Origin: Bacteroidota bacterium
GTDB taxonomy: Bacteria > Bacteroidota > Bacteroidia > Flavobacteriales > Flavobacteriaceae
Length of the DNA stretch: 64,000 nucleotides
NCBI GenBank assembly: GCA_947460615.1
Contig: CANHHG010000003.1
Span: forward strand, 1 to 64,000
Direction: 5' to 3'
The translations under genes and the position numbers were made by a program. Numbering within the stretch: the stretch's first letter is position 1; every line of letters starts with the position of its first letter. The notes beneath the pieces were generated by a model. The model saw nothing but the letters and a program-made list of their open reading frames with translations. It ran no database searches and was not told the DNA's origin. Below, one piece after another: positions 26,604 to 35,607 of the stretch.

Positions 26604-27932
26604 TTAGTTTTTTGTTAGTTGGAATGATTGTATTAATTGACCTGCTGCAAATTGCATTTCGTAATATTTTAGCATTACGTTAGCTCTAGAATAGGCGTAA
26701 TTTATTTTAGAATTTAATTGCTCTACATCTGCCTCTAAGAGTTCTGTAGTATTGGAAAGTCCGTTCTCGTATTTGTCTTTTACAATTCTGAAATTCTCTT
26801 TCGCTTGTTCAATAGCTTGTTCGTAAACTAAATTTTGTTTCAAGGCTAAGTTATAATTTTCATTTGCTTCATGCACTTGAGTTTTAATTTTCTCAGATAA
26901 GATGCTTTCCGTTTCTAGAACTTCTAATGCCTTACTTGTTGCTGTTTTTACATTCGTTCCGTTTTTGAAGATACTAGCAAAGTCGTAAGATAAACCAACA
27001 CCAAAATTCATTGCGTTGGAAACGGTTAAGGTATTTTTCAAATCCAAATAAATCAAACCGCCAGTTAAATTAATAGTCGGAAAATAGGCGCTTTTTGCAA
27101 TTTTAATATTGTTTTCGCTTGCCTTTTGTAAGAAATGTATTGCTTCAAGATCTTTGCGATTTTTTAGTGCAATTTCAATATCATTGGTAGTATTTATTGG
27201 TTGATTATTTCCAAATTGATTCTCGTCAATATCAATTTTGAAATCGGCTGGTAGTTTTAAAATTGTAATTAAATCGTAATTAAAAACGGAAACGTTTTTA
27301 TATGCTTCGTCCAATGCCAATTGAACTTTGGATTGTTGCAATTGTGCTTTAAGCAAATCATTCCGTGCTATAATTCCATTTTTTTCTAATGCTGTAAAGT
27401 CGGTAACACGTTGCGCTGCACTTTTTAAATTATCAGTAATTAGTATAACTGCTTTTTGAGCTCGGTATAAATTCGCATAATTTTCAATTATTTCCATTGC
27501 TGTATTTTCCTTCGTCTGCTCCAATCTTGCTTTTTCAGAAGAATACAAGTGAGAGGAAGCTTTAACGCTATTTCGCAATTTAAATCCTGAGAATAGGGGT
27601 AAGCCAGTGCTTATTTGACCAAGCATTACTTGATTGACAGCAATTGGCGAATTAGAATTGGAAGAATTGGAATTCAAATTAGAGTTGATACGTGCATTGG
27701 AGAGGTGTAAAAACTGCCCTGACGTTCTCAAATCTGGATAATGATTGTTTTTTATCGATTGAGATTCGTAATTTTTAGTTTCGACTTTTGCTGTTGCTAA
27801 AGCTATATTGCTACTTTTTGAAATGGCAATATTGATAGCTTCATTAAGTGTTAGTCCTTTTTTCTCTTGTGCTTTAACCGACTGGATTCCTACTGAGATG
27901 AATCCGATAAGCAAAAATTTAGTTATTTTCAT
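26604..27932 (-). CDS. TolC-family outer-membrane efflux channel
   Basis: A 442-residue protein with a signal peptide (cleavage near KAQEKK) and two OEP repeats made of long helices and short strands, for example LTLNEAINIAISKSSNIALA and the late NYNLALKQNLVYEQAIEQAKENFRIVKDKYENGLSNTTELLEA, a classic OEP helix. First gene of the efflux operon. No promoter box fits in the 62-nt gap to the glutaminase gene upstream, so read-through from that gene is possible. Confidence 0.92.
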   Translation of the reverse strand: MKITKFLLIGFISVGIQSVKAQEKKGLTLNEAINIAISKSSNIALATAKVETKNYESQSIKNNHYPDLRTSGQFLHLSNARINSNLNSNSSNSNSPIAVNQVMLGQISTGLPLFSGFKLRNSVKASSHLYSSEKARLEQTKENTAMEIIENYANLYRAQKAVILITDNLKSAAQRVTDFTALEKNGIIARNDLLKAQLQQSKVQLALDEAYKNVSVFNYDLITILKLPADFKIDIDENQFGNNQPINTTNDIEIALKNRKDLEAIHFLQKASENNIKIAKSAYFPTINLTGGLIYLDLKNTLTVSNAMNFGVGLSYDFASIFKNGTNVKTATSKALEVLETESILSEKIKTQVHEANENYNLALKQNLVYEQAIEQAKENFRIVKDKYENGLSNTTELLEADVEQLNSKINYAYSRANVMLKYYEMQFAAGQLIQSFQLTKN

Positions 27933-27994
27933 TTAGAAAAAGTGATTTTAAAGTTTGTTAATTACGTGCTATCTATCCGTTTTTTATATAAATA

Positions 27995-28564
27995 TTATAG
28001 GTTCAACCAATTTTCTAAAATCTGTTTACCATTCGGAGTTAATAGACTTTCAGGATGAAATTGCACTCCTCGAACATCTAATTCACGATGTCTTAAAGAC
28101 ATAATTTGATTGTTTTCATCAATAGAAGTAATCTCTAATACCTCAGGTAAATCAACTGGATTCACCACCCACGAATGATATCTTCCAACTTCCATTATAG
28201 TTGGTAAATTATGAAACAATGGTTCACCAGGGGCAACAATGGTAATGATACTTGAAACTCCGTGATGTACTTTGTTTAAATTAATAAGGCTACCGCCAAA
28301 AAAATCTGCAATTGCTTGTTGACCTAAACAAACTCCAAGAATACTTTTTGTTTTTGCATAAGTTTTAATGACTTCAAGAAGTAATCCGGCTTCTTTTGGA
28401 ACGCCTGGACCTGGGGAAAGTAAAATTTTATCAAATTTTTGTAATTCATCAATATCAAATTCATCATTTCTATAAACGGTAACATCAGCATTTAGATCTT
28501 CTAAATAGTGCACCAAGTTATAGGTAAAACTATCATAATTATCGATAATTATTATTTTTTTCAT
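27995..28564 (-). CDS. Anthranilate / aminodeoxychorismate synthase glutaminase subunit
   Basis: A 189-residue class I glutamine amidotransferase. It has the opening IDNYDSFTYNLVHYL, the oxyanion motif LSPGPGVPKEAG, the nucleophile in GVCLGQQAIA and the His-Glu pair in QFHPES. These are shared by TrpG (tryptophan) and PabA (folate), which supply ammonia to TrpE or PabB. No partner gene is in the window and the gene is not in a trp cluster, so it may serve folate synthesis or both pathways. I leave the symbol open. Confidence 0.9.
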   Translation of the reverse strand: MKKIIIIDNYDSFTYNLVHYLEDLNADVTVYRNDEFDIDELQKFDKILLSPGPGVPKEAGLLLEVIKTYAKTKSILGVCLGQQAIADFFGGSLINLNKVHHGVSSIITIVAPGEPLFHNLPTIMEVGRYHSWVVNPVDLPEVLEITSIDENNQIMSLRHRELDVRGVQFHPESLLTPNGKQILENWLNL

Positions 28565-28633
28565 TTACAATCTATATAAATTTTGTTGTTCCAATTTTGT
28601 CTCGCAATTTATGATTAATTAAATAATTAATTA

Positions 28634-28661
28634 TAAAAAAACCCTAACATTTGCTAGGGCT
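28634..28661 (-). terminator. Terminator of the marR-nitroreductase-yceI unit
   Basis: On the minus strand CCCTA and TAGGG pair around an 8-nt loop, followed by a run of seven T. It lies between the yceI stop and the glutaminase gene. Confidence 0.75.
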
Positions 28662-28684
28662 TTAATTTGTATATTATTATGAAA

Positions 28685-29248
28685 TTAGAATTTCAAAGCT
28701 ACTGTTAATTCAAATTCATCATCAATTGCTCGGTCAGCAATAGTGTCAGCTAAAGATTTAGAACCATATTTAATTCCAAATTTAGTTCTATCGATAATTA
28801 ATTTTGCTGAACCAGTATTTGAAGCAGCTGTAAGCTCAAAATTAACTGAATTGGTTACTCCTTTAATAGTTAAATCGGCTGTTACTGAATAAACTCCAGC
28901 GCTTTTTTCGCCAATAGATTTGAAAACTAAAGTAGCAGTCGGGAATTTTTCAGTACCAAAAAAATCCTCTGATTTCAAGTGGCCGTCTAATTTTTCTTTA
29001 CCTTGACCTGCTTTTAAATCAGTAGTTGTCATAGAAGTCATGTCAACCCTAAAATTACCACCAACCACTTTTTTTCCTTTGAAAATTAGGTTTCCTTCTT
29101 TTAAGTTAACAGTTCCTTCATGTTGGCCGGTAACTTTTTTACCTACCCATGAAATAGAACTTTTGGTTACATCTACTTTTTTTGTTTGTGCATTAACGGT
29201 TCCAAATGCCACTAATAATGCAAGTGCCATAGTTTTTAAATTTTTCAT
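28685..29248 (-). CDS. YceI-family periplasmic protein
   Basis: A 187-residue protein with a signal peptide (cleavage near VNAQ) and one YceI domain: an extended lipocalin-like beta barrel that binds isoprenoid-type lipids. Visible blocks are SSISWVGKKVTGQHEGTVNLKEG at the start, GGNFRVDMTSMTTTD, KLDGHLKSEDFFGTEKFPTATL and LTIKGVTNSVNFEL. It is third in the marR operon, 26 nt after the nitroreductase gene and before a terminator. Placement under a MarR regulator suggests a response to a toxic or redox-active compound. Confidence 0.92.
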   Translation of the reverse strand: MKNLKTMALALLVAFGTVNAQTKKVDVTKSSISWVGKKVTGQHEGTVNLKEGNLIFKGKKVVGGNFRVDMTSMTTTDLKAGQGKEKLDGHLKSEDFFGTEKFPTATLVFKSIGEKSAGVYSVTADLTIKGVTNSVNFELTAASNTGSAKLIIDRTKFGIKYGSKSLADTIADRAIDDEFELTVALKF

Positions 29249-29274
29249 TGTTTTAATTTGATTTTAGTTAATAA

Positions 29275-29907
29275 TTATAGTGTGATAAATAAATCCTCGT
29301 TTGATTTCCTTACTTTTTTATAATGTTGGGTAGCGTCTTCTTCATGACGGTAACCAATGGTAGCTATTACAGCTGCATTTAGGTTTAATGAATCTAATCC
29401 TAAAATTTCGTTGAATTGTTTTGCATTAAATCCTTCCATCGGAGTTACGTCAATTTTCAATTCTGCTGCAGCATTAAGTAAATTTCCTAAGGCTAAGTAA
29501 GTTTGTTTTGCCATCCAAATCGCTTTTTGTTCTGCTGGAATAGGATTTATATTTCCTTTCATATAATCACCGAAACCAGACAAAGAATCTACAGGAATAC
29601 CTCTAGTTTCACTGATATTTTTTATGTAGGAATCTATATCAGCCTCAGAGGCTGAGGTTTGATTTGCAAAAACAATTACTTGAGAAGCATCTACAATTTG
29701 AGTTTGACCATAAGCTGCAGGAAGTAGTTTTGCTCTTAATTCAGGATTTTCAATAATAAACACTTTGTAAAGTTGTAACCCATAGGATGAAGTACTTAGG
29801 CGGATAGCTTCTTTAAGTAAGTTTAAATCTTCTGTTGAGATTTTTTTAGTAGCGTCGAATTTTTTTGTTGCATAACGCCAGTTCTGATTTTCAATGAAAG
29901 TGCTCAT
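29275..29907 (-). CDS. Nitroreductase-family NAD(P)H-dependent oxidoreductase
   Basis: A 210-residue FMN enzyme of the NfsB/FRP type. Blocks seen: WRYATKKFDATKKIS (FMN-phosphate contact), EAIRLSTSSYGLQLYKVFII, AKQTYLALGNLLNAAAELKIDVTPMEGF and IGYRHEED near the end. These enzymes reduce quinones and nitro compounds by two electrons. It lies between marR and yceI in the same unit, which suits a detoxification operon induced by its substrate. Confidence 0.92.
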   Translation of the reverse strand: MSTFIENQNWRYATKKFDATKKISTEDLNLLKEAIRLSTSSYGLQLYKVFIIENPELRAKLLPAAYGQTQIVDASQVIVFANQTSASEADIDSYIKNISETRGIPVDSLSGFGDYMKGNINPIPAEQKAIWMAKQTYLALGNLLNAAAELKIDVTPMEGFNAKQFNEILGLDSLNLNAAVIATIGYRHEEDATQHYKKVRKSNEDLFITL

Positions 29908-29929
29908 AATTTTGGGTTTTTATTATTTG

Positions 29930-30385
29930 TTATTTAATTCTAATTTTTTCTAAAAGATGGTTTAATTGTTCTAATTCACCCGAAGTTAAATTAGCTACAA
30001 TATCTTTTTCATAATGGTCTACTTTAGGATCTAATTCTTTCAATATGGCTAATCCTTTTTCAGTAATTAATACTTCAATTTTTCTGCGATTTTCTTTGCA
30101 AACTTTTCGTGTAACCAATTCTTTTACTAGTAATTTATCTACTAATCGGGTAGTGTTGCTTGTTTTTGCAATCATTCGCTCTTGAATCACACACATATTA
30201 GCAGGACTTCCTTTTTGACCTCTTAAAATTCGTAAAACATTATATTGTTCGTTTGACAAATCATAGGGTTTAAGAATTTCAATCAATCGCTCGTTTATAT
30301 TATTTTGTGTGTAAATAATATTTAATACCGCTTTTTGAGATAATCCCATACTTACACTAGATTTTACAACTTCTTCAATTTTCAT
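29930..30385 (-). CDS. MarR-family transcriptional regulator
   Basis: A 151-residue winged-helix dimeric regulator. The DNA-binding part includes LSNEQYNVLRILRGQ, the recognition region SNTTRLVDKLLVKELVTRK and the wing RRKIEVLITEKGLAIL. It heads a unit with the nitroreductase and yceI genes (gaps of 22 and 26 nt). A near-perfect 16-bp palindrome just upstream overlaps a possible -7 box, which points to autorepression of the whole unit. No conserved cysteine typical of OhrR is placed near the N-terminus; Cys71-like and Cys105-like residues exist further in. Confidence 0.92.
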   Translation of the reverse strand: MKIEEVVKSSVSMGLSQKAVLNIIYTQNNINERLIEILKPYDLSNEQYNVLRILRGQKGSPANMCVIQERMIAKTSNTTRLVDKLLVKELVTRKVCKENRRKIEVLITEKGLAILKELDPKVDHYEKDIVANLTSGELEQLNHLLEKIRIK

Positions 30386-30400
30386 ATTTGTTATTACAAA

Positions 30401-30416
30401 ATTTGTAGATACAAAT
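30401..30416. promoter_or_regulatory. Probable MarR operator overlapping the marR promoter
   Basis: ATTTGTA, GA, TACAAAT forms two perfect 7-bp arms with a 2-bp centre, the size and symmetry of MarR-family operators. A minus-strand TACATTTG (-7-like, 30419-30412) overlaps one arm. It is 16 bp from the marR start. Confidence 0.6.
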
Positions 30417-30569
30417 GTAATTTTATTTTCATTGCCTATTTATTTTACCTTGTTATTTTTATGTTAATATTTTTACCGCTAAATGATTTATTAACTTCTA
30501 ATTTTAAATGTGATGAATTATTAATATATTCGCTTTAGATTATTAATAAGTAACAAATTAACATAGGGA

Positions 30570-30875
30570 ATGAATTTAGAGCAAGAAGTCTGGAGAGATC
30601 AACTAAAAAACGATGCTAATGCTATAGTTTTAGATGTAAGAACTGAAGAGGAGTTTAATGAAGGTTTTATTCCTGAAGCCATTAACATTGATATTTATAA
30701 AGGGCAGGGGTTTATTTATGCCATTGAAGAGTTAGATAAATCCAAGAATTATTATGTTTATTGTAGGTCAGGTGGACGAAGCGGTCAAGCTTGTTCCATT
30801 ATGAATCAGTTGGGTTTTGATAACTCCTTTAATTTACTTGGAGGAATTATGAATTGGGAAGGTGAAATTATATAA
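30570..30875 (+). CDS. Single-domain rhodanese-like protein
   Basis: A 101-residue cytosolic rhodanese. The domain opens with AIVLDVRTEEEFNEGFIPEAINID, and the active loop is CRSGGRS with catalytic Cys65, followed by LLGGIMNW. Such proteins carry sulfane sulfur or act on related small molecules. The loop length of six residues after Cys suits sulfurtransferases. It is divergent from marR and 88 nt before rocD; a cotranscript is possible but not shown. Confidence 0.9.
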   Translation: MNLEQEVWRDQLKNDANAIVLDVRTEEEFNEGFIPEAINIDIYKGQGFIYAIEELDKSKNYYVYCRSGGRSGQACSIMNQLGFDNSFNLLGGIMNWEGEII

Positions 30876-30963
30876 TTACATTCCCATTTTATTAGTTTGT
30901 TCAGTTGGGTGATTTCTCTCCAAAAAAGAAGGAATTGATTTTTGAAAAATTTTACAATTTATT

Positions 30964-32244
30964 ATGTCAGTTATAGAAAAAACAAATGAGGAGAGATTAA
31001 TTGGATTAGAAAATAAATTTGGAGCGCATAATTATCATCCTCTTCCTGTAGTTTTAAATAGAGGAGAAGGAGTTTATGTTTGGGATGTGGAAGGTAAACG
31101 TTACTATGATTTTTTATCTGCTTATTCCGCTGTAAATCAAGGTCATTGTCATCCAAAAATCATAGAAGCGTTAGTAAATCAAGCTCAAAAATTAACTTTA
31201 ACTTCTCGAGCTTTTTACAACGATCAACTAGGTTTATTTGAAGAGTTCATTACTAATTACTTTGGATTTGATAAGGTATTACCAATGAATACAGGTGCTG
31301 AAGCAGTAGAAACCGCTCTTAAACTTTGTAGGAAATGGGCCTATGAAGTAAAGGGGATTCAAGAACAAAAAGCGCAAATAATTGTTTGTGATGGTAACTT
31401 TCATGGCAGAACCACTACTATTATCTCTTTTTCTAATGATGAAAATGCTAGAAAGAATTTCGGTCCCTACACTGAAGGGTTTATCAAAATACCTTATAAT
31501 GACCTAGAAGCATTAGAAAATACCCTAAAATCATCCGATTCAATTGCTGGGTTTTTAGTAGAGCCTATTCAAGGAGAAGCTGGAGTTTATACCCCTGGAG
31601 ACGATTACATGTTAAAAGCAAAAGAACTTTGTAGTCAATACAATGTTTTATTTATTGCCGATGAAATTCAAACAGGAATTGCAAGAACAGGTTCGTTACT
31701 TGCGGTATGTGGAAATTGTAATTGCGAAAATAAATGCGAGAAACAAAGTACCTATGCTACTCCAGATATATTAATTTTAGGAAAAGCGTTGTCCGGTGGT
31801 GTTTATCCAGTTTCAGCTGTTTTAGCTAACAATTCTATAATGAATGTGATTAAGCCGGGCCAACATGGTTCAACTTTTGGGGGAAATCCTATAGCAGCAT
31901 CAGTTGCTATTGCGGCCCTTAAAGTAGTTAATGAAGAATATTTAATCAAGAACGCTCGTGTTTTAGGGAATCTTTTTAGAATTAAACTGAATGAATATAT
32001 CCCTAATTCAAATGTTGCTATTTTAGTTCGTGGCCGAGGCTTGTTAAACGCAATTGTGATCAATGATACTGAAGAAAGCGATACTGCTTGGAATATTTGT
32101 ATGGCTTTACGCGACAATGGATTGTTAGCAAAACCAACTCACGGTAATATCATCCGTTTTGCACCGCCATTGGTAATTAATGAAGCACAATTGTTAGATT
32201 GTGTAGACATAATAATTAGAACCTTAAAACAATTTGATCGATAA
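30964..32244 (+). CDS. rocD: Ornithine--oxo-acid aminotransferase with a four-cysteine insert
   Basis: The 426-residue PLP enzyme of the class III aminotransferase family turns ornithine into glutamate semialdehyde. Blocks: [63 protein letters not shown] (Asp233) and [13 protein letters not shown] with the PLP lysine Lys274. Between them, residues 249-258 read [10 protein letters not shown]: four cysteines in the pattern C-x2-C-x-C-x3-C that short relatives lack, possibly a metal site. Ends with a bidirectional terminator. Confidence 0.92.
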   Translation: MSVIEKTNEERLIGLENKFGAHNYHPLPVVLNRGEGVYVWDVEGKRYYDFLSAYSAVNQGHCHPKIIEALVNQAQKLTLTSRAFYNDQLGLFEEFITNYFGFDKVLPMNTGAEAVETALKLCRKWAYEVKGIQEQKAQIIVCDGNFHGRTTTIISFSNDENARKNFGPYTEGFIKIPYNDLEALENTLKSSDSIAGFLVEPIQGEAGVYTPGDDYMLKAKELCSQYNVLFIADEIQTGIARTGSLLAVCGNCNCENKCEKQSTYATPDILILGKALSGGVYPVSAVLANNSIMNVIKPGQHGSTFGGNPIAASVAIAALKVVNEEYLIKNARVLGNLFRIKLNEYIPNSNVAILVRGRGLLNAIVINDTEESDTAWNICMALRDNGLLAKPTHGNIIRFAPPLVINEAQLLDCVDIIIRTLKQFDR

Positions 32245-32248
32245 ATAA

Positions 32249-32277
32249 AAAAAAACCTCTATATAGAGGGTTTTTTT
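32249..32277. terminator. Bidirectional rho-independent terminator
   Basis: The perfect palindrome CCTCTATATAGAGG with A-run before and T-run after lies between the convergent rocD and CCC-motif genes. Confidence 0.85.
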
Positions 32278-32286
32278 ATTAAATAT

Positions 32287-32625
32287 TTATTGACTTTGTT
32301 CTTGCTGGTATTTGGCTTTAGCTTCCAAATTCTTCTGGAATTCTAATAATTTTTCTGGACCAAGGGAATATAAATATACAAATGCAAGTAGAGTCAATGC
32401 ACTTAAAACTATCCCTACCATCCCTAAAATTCTTCCAACATTCAAATTCTTATAATTTAAATACAATTCAGGATTTTCTTTATACATTTTTAAATCTTTG
32501 TTGGCTAAAACAACTGCTATAATCCCAAAGGTTAAGCCAATAAAACCATAGCAACAACAAGTTACAATTGATAATATTCCTAAAACAAGAACTGCGGTTC
32601 CGTTGGGTAGATTTCTTTTTTCCAT
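32287..32625 (-). CDS. CCC-motif membrane protein
   Basis: A 112-residue membrane protein with two spans: the first carries three adjacent cysteines (LGILSIVTCCCYGFIGLTFGIIAVVLA), the second lies at about residues 70-90, and the tail is charged and coiled. This matches the Bacteroidota family known only as CCC motif membrane protein. It is 11 nt downstream of the DUF2752 gene on the same strand, a recurring pair, so the two may act together. Function unknown. Confidence 0.85.
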   Translation of the reverse strand: MEKRNLPNGTAVLVLGILSIVTCCCYGFIGLTFGIIAVVLANKDLKMYKENPELYLNYKNLNVGRILGMVGIVLSALTLLAFVYLYSLGPEKLLEFQKNLEAKAKYQQEQSQ

Positions 32626-32636
32626 AGAAGTAATAA

Positions 32637-32921
32637 TTAAATATTTGTTAATTTGTAAATATAGGAAATAATCATAATTAATGCATTAGTTATGGCTAAT
32701 CCTATTATTAATTTTTGGTAGTTTCTTTTTTTATCAATTAAATGTAAACCTATCAAACCAAAAAGGAGTAGGGTTGAATAAATTGCCGGAAACTGATAAA
32801 ACGCCTTAGTAAATTCGCCATTCAGAAGTAAAAGTAAAGAACGCTGAGTTCCACAACCAATACAATCGAATCCAAATAGCGATTTGTTCATACAGGGCAA
32901 CATATATTTTTCGACATTCAA
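32637..32921 (-). CDS. DUF2752 membrane protein
   Basis: A 94-residue membrane protein with two to three helices. The DUF2752 signature CIGCGTQRS is near residue 20, preceded by another cysteine (LPCMN). The cysteine-rich motif sits at the start of the first helix, as in the family. Pairs with the CCC-motif gene downstream. Function not established; the combined cysteines suggest metal or redox work at the membrane, by inference. Confidence 0.85.
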   Translation of the reverse strand: MNVEKYMLPCMNKSLFGFDCIGCGTQRSLLLLLNGEFTKAFYQFPAIYSTLLLFGLIGLHLIDKKRNYQKLIIGLAITNALIMIISYIYKLTNI

Positions 32922-32977
32922 ACCTTAGTTATTTAGAGTTGCAATTTAATACTATTTATATTCAATACCTTAATTGC

Positions 32978-33007
32978 TTGTTATTATTTCAAAGTTACCT
33001 ACTTTTG
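32978..33007 (+). promoter_or_regulatory. Promoter of the 60-residue protein and Smr gene
   Basis: TTG at 32978-32980, 19-nt spacer, TACTTTTG at 33000-33007, 20 nt before the ATG. Confidence 0.65.
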
Positions 33008-33026
33008 AATTATTAAAAAATACACT

Positions 33027-33209
33027 ATGAAAAAAGTCTTACTTCCAATAATGATAATTGCTATTTTAATTGCTTTTTATGAGCAAAGTTTGGATAAAAA
33101 AAACGTTTATATTCAGGTAATTTCAATTGTAATTTTTATGATTGGAATGATGAAATTAAGCGCTAAAGTACCAAGTAAAAATCAAGATAAAGAAGAGAAA
33201 GATGTTTAG
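33027..33209 (+). CDS. 60-residue two-span membrane protein before the Smr gene
   Basis: Two hydrophobic segments (about residues 4-18 and 28-46) flank a short polar turn (EQSLDKKNVYIQ); the tail is lysine- and glutamate-rich (KNQDKEEKDV). The end overlaps the start of the Smr gene by 8 nt and a full promoter lies in front, so the pair forms one transcript. I recognise no family. Confidence 0.75.
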   Translation: MKKVLLPIMIIAILIAFYEQSLDKKNVYIQVISIVIFMIGMMKLSAKVPSKNQDKEEKDV

Positions 33210-33753
33210 TATAGGGGATAAGGTTGCTGTGCTTGATGATGCTATTAATGGTGTTGTGGTTTTAATTAAAAACAGTGAAGTTTCTATCGAAACCACCGAT
33301 GGATTTACGATGACATTTTTTGTCAATGAATTAATTAAAATAAACGATACCAGTATTTTAAGTAAAGATATAGGAAGTTTTAATTCAACTAAAATTAAAT
33401 TTGAAAAAGAAGAGTCCAAACCTCGAAGTTTTGTAAAAGTTAAGAAGAATAAGAACGAAATTCCCGCTCCTGAATTTGATTTGCACATCGAAAAATTGGT
33501 TCCGAATTTCAGAGGAATGAGTAATTATGATATTCTTACTTTGCAAACGGAAACAGCAAAAAGACACCTTGAATTTGCGATCAGAAATCGCATTCCAAAA
33601 ATTGTATTTATTCATGGAGTTGGGGAAGGAATTTTAAAAGCAGAACTTGATTTTCTTATGGGAAGATACGATCAGATTTTCTTCCAAGAAGCCAATTACC
33701 AAAAATATGGCCAGGGCGCAACGGAAGTTTTTATCAAGCATAATGTGAAATAA
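33202..33753 (+). CDS. Smr-domain protein with N-terminal DUF2027-like part
   Basis: A 183-residue protein. The N-terminal half (IGDKVAVLDDAINGVVVLI, a small beta barrel) resembles the DUF2027 domain of MutS2-related proteins in this phylum. The C-terminal half is a Smr domain with FDLHIEKLV and the HGVGEGILK loop, where the family has HGxGxG. Smr domains nick branched DNA or cleave RNA on stalled ribosomes. No MutS ATPase part is attached. It is translationally coupled to the 60-residue membrane protein. Confidence 0.85.
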   Translation: MFSIGDKVAVLDDAINGVVVLIKNSEVSIETTDGFTMTFFVNELIKINDTSILSKDIGSFNSTKIKFEKEESKPRSFVKVKKNKNEIPAPEFDLHIEKLVPNFRGMSNYDILTLQTETAKRHLEFAIRNRIPKIVFIHGVGEGILKAELDFLMGRYDQIFFQEANYQKYGQGATEVFIKHNVK

Positions 33754-33764
33754 TTTGACTTTAT

Positions 33765-34295
33765 TTAAGGAGCTGTTACGTAGTTTCCATAAATAAAATT
33801 CTCATAGGTAAAAGTATTCACACCATTTGAAAAAGTGATATTTTTAAATACCACATAATGGTTGTAACCTGTTACAGTATTTGTAGTTGGATTTAATATT
33901 TGTGTAGTAGTTACTTCAATTAGTCCGCTGGTTCCTGTAACACCATCGGTAGCATACCATTCGTTAATAACTGAAGGGGTAGCAGGAGGTAGAGTTTCAC
34001 AAAAATAAGATGTGTTAACTGTGGAATTGAATGATCTGTAAATTACTTGATTACTACTGTTGATTACTATTGTTCTTGGTGAATTTGAAGCAGTTACGGA
34101 GTTTGCAAATGTTGTAATTGGAGTTCTTAATATTAGCGCTTCGTTGTTTTTCACTTTAAAAAACAATCCGTTATTGGGAGTGCAGCTATTAATCGCTGCA
34201 GCTGGATCAAAATTAAAAGTGTCGAATGAAATTTCTCCATCATCACAACTATTGAAAATAAAAATGCAAATAAGTAAAGTAATAATTTTTTTCAT
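33765..34295 (-). CDS. Hypothetical lipoprotein
   Basis: A 176-residue protein with lipoprotein signal MKKIITLLICIFIFNSC (lipidated Cys17) and an acidic start of the mature chain (DDGEISFDTFNFDPAAAINSC). The rest is threonine- and asparagine-rich and probably all-beta. No family recognised. The start at 34295 is set by the signal peptide; a TATTTTTG box on the minus strand at 34312-34319 fits it. It converges on the Smr gene with an 11-bp gap. Confidence 0.75.
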   Translation of the reverse strand: MKKIITLLICIFIFNSCDDGEISFDTFNFDPAAAINSCTPNNGLFFKVKNNEALILRTPITTFANSVTASNSPRTIVINSSNQVIYRSFNSTVNTSYFCETLPPATPSVINEWYATDGVTGTSGLIEVTTTQILNPTTNTVTGYNHYVVFKNITFSNGVNTFTYENFIYGNYVTAP

Positions 34296-34467
34296 GATTA
34301 TGTATTTGACACAAAAATATAATTTTATTTGCAGGTATTCTGTAGTTTGAAGAATCAATTTTTTATAAGACAATTTATTTATTGTAAATACTATTCCACA
34401 TTGATTTGATTTCCTATTTTTGTATTCAAAATTGATGAGAGTTTATCAATAAAAGTTAATAAAATTT

Positions 34468-35592
34468 ATGAATAAAGTATATTTAGATAACGCAGCCACT
34501 ACACAAATTCGTGAAGAAGTAATTCGAGAAATGGTTGAAGTAATGTCAAATGATTTTGGAAACCCCTCATCTACTCATAGTTTTGGTAGAAATGCAAAAA
34601 ATATAATTGAGCTTTCTAGAAAAGCCATAGCTAAAGAATTGAATTGTAATGCTCAGGAAATTATATTTACCTCCGGTGGAACAGAATCGAATAATATTAT
34701 CCTTCGTTCTTGTGTTAAAGATTTACAAGTGAAGAGAATTATTACTTCCAAAATTGAGCACCATGCCGTTTTGCATACTATTGAAGCTTTGCAAAAAGAA
34801 TTTGGAATTCAAGTAGATTATGTAGCAGTTAAAAAGGATGGCAGTATCGATGTTAATAACTTGGTAGAATTACTTTCTCAAAATATTAAAACGTTAGTGA
34901 GTTTGATGCATGTTAATAATGAGGTTGGAGCAGTATTAGATATTGACTTGGTGGCAAGAATTTGTCAACAGAATCAGGCCTTATTCCATTCAGATACCGT
35001 ACAATCCGTGGCTAAAACAGAATTGGATTTACAAAATACTCCTGTAGATTTTATTGTAGCTGCAGCACATAAATTCCATGGACCAAAAGGGATAGGATTT
35101 GCATTTATTAGAAAAAATTCAGGATTACAACCGCTAATTTATGGAGGAGAACAAGAAAAAGGTTTGCGTCCTGGAACTGAAGCTGTTCACCAAATAGCAG
35201 GAATGGCTAAGGCAGTTGAATTAGCGTTAGCTAATTTAGACGAAGAAAGAAATGGAATTTTAGCACTTAAGAATTATCTTATCGATAGATTAGAAAATGA
35301 GTTTCCTGATTTTAAAATCAATGGTTCTAAAGACGGTTTTTACAATGTATTGAATATTATTTTACCCTTTTCAGAAGATAAATCAGCAATGATTTTATTT
35401 GGATTAGACATAAAAGGAATCGCTGTTTCTCGAGGCAGCGCTTGCCAATCAGGAAGTGCTAAGCCATCACATGTTTTGGCTGAATTTTTATCAGAGGAAG
35501 ATTTGAAAAAACCAAGTTTACGTGTTTCTTTTAGTCATTACAATACCAAAAACGACATCGATTTATTAATTGATGGATTAAAGGGAGTTTAA
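34468..35592 (+). CDS. Cysteine desulfurase (IscS/NifS type)
   Basis: The 374-residue PLP enzyme takes sulfur from cysteine for iron-sulfur clusters and tRNA thiolation. Blocks: VYLDNAATTQ, NPSSTHSFGR, IIFTSGGTESNN, MHVNNEVGA, AHKFHGPKGIGF with the PLP lysine, and the active cysteine loop SRGSACQSGSAKPSHV. The short-loop layout is of the NifS/IscS class. No scaffold genes are nearby, so which isozyme it is remains open. A TATTTTTG box at 34415-34422 lies upstream. Confidence 0.93.
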   Translation: MNKVYLDNAATTQIREEVIREMVEVMSNDFGNPSSTHSFGRNAKNIIELSRKAIAKELNCNAQEIIFTSGGTESNNIILRSCVKDLQVKRIITSKIEHHAVLHTIEALQKEFGIQVDYVAVKKDGSIDVNNLVELLSQNIKTLVSLMHVNNEVGAVLDIDLVARICQQNQALFHSDTVQSVAKTELDLQNTPVDFIVAAAHKFHGPKGIGFAFIRKNSGLQPLIYGGEQEKGLRPGTEAVHQIAGMAKAVELALANLDEERNGILALKNYLIDRLENEFPDFKINGSKDGFYNVLNIILPFSEDKSAMILFGLDIKGIAVSRGSACQSGSAKPSHVLAEFLSEEDLKKPSLRVSFSHYNTKNDIDLLIDGLKGV

Positions 35593-35607
35593 TTTCCAAA
35601 TTAAAAA

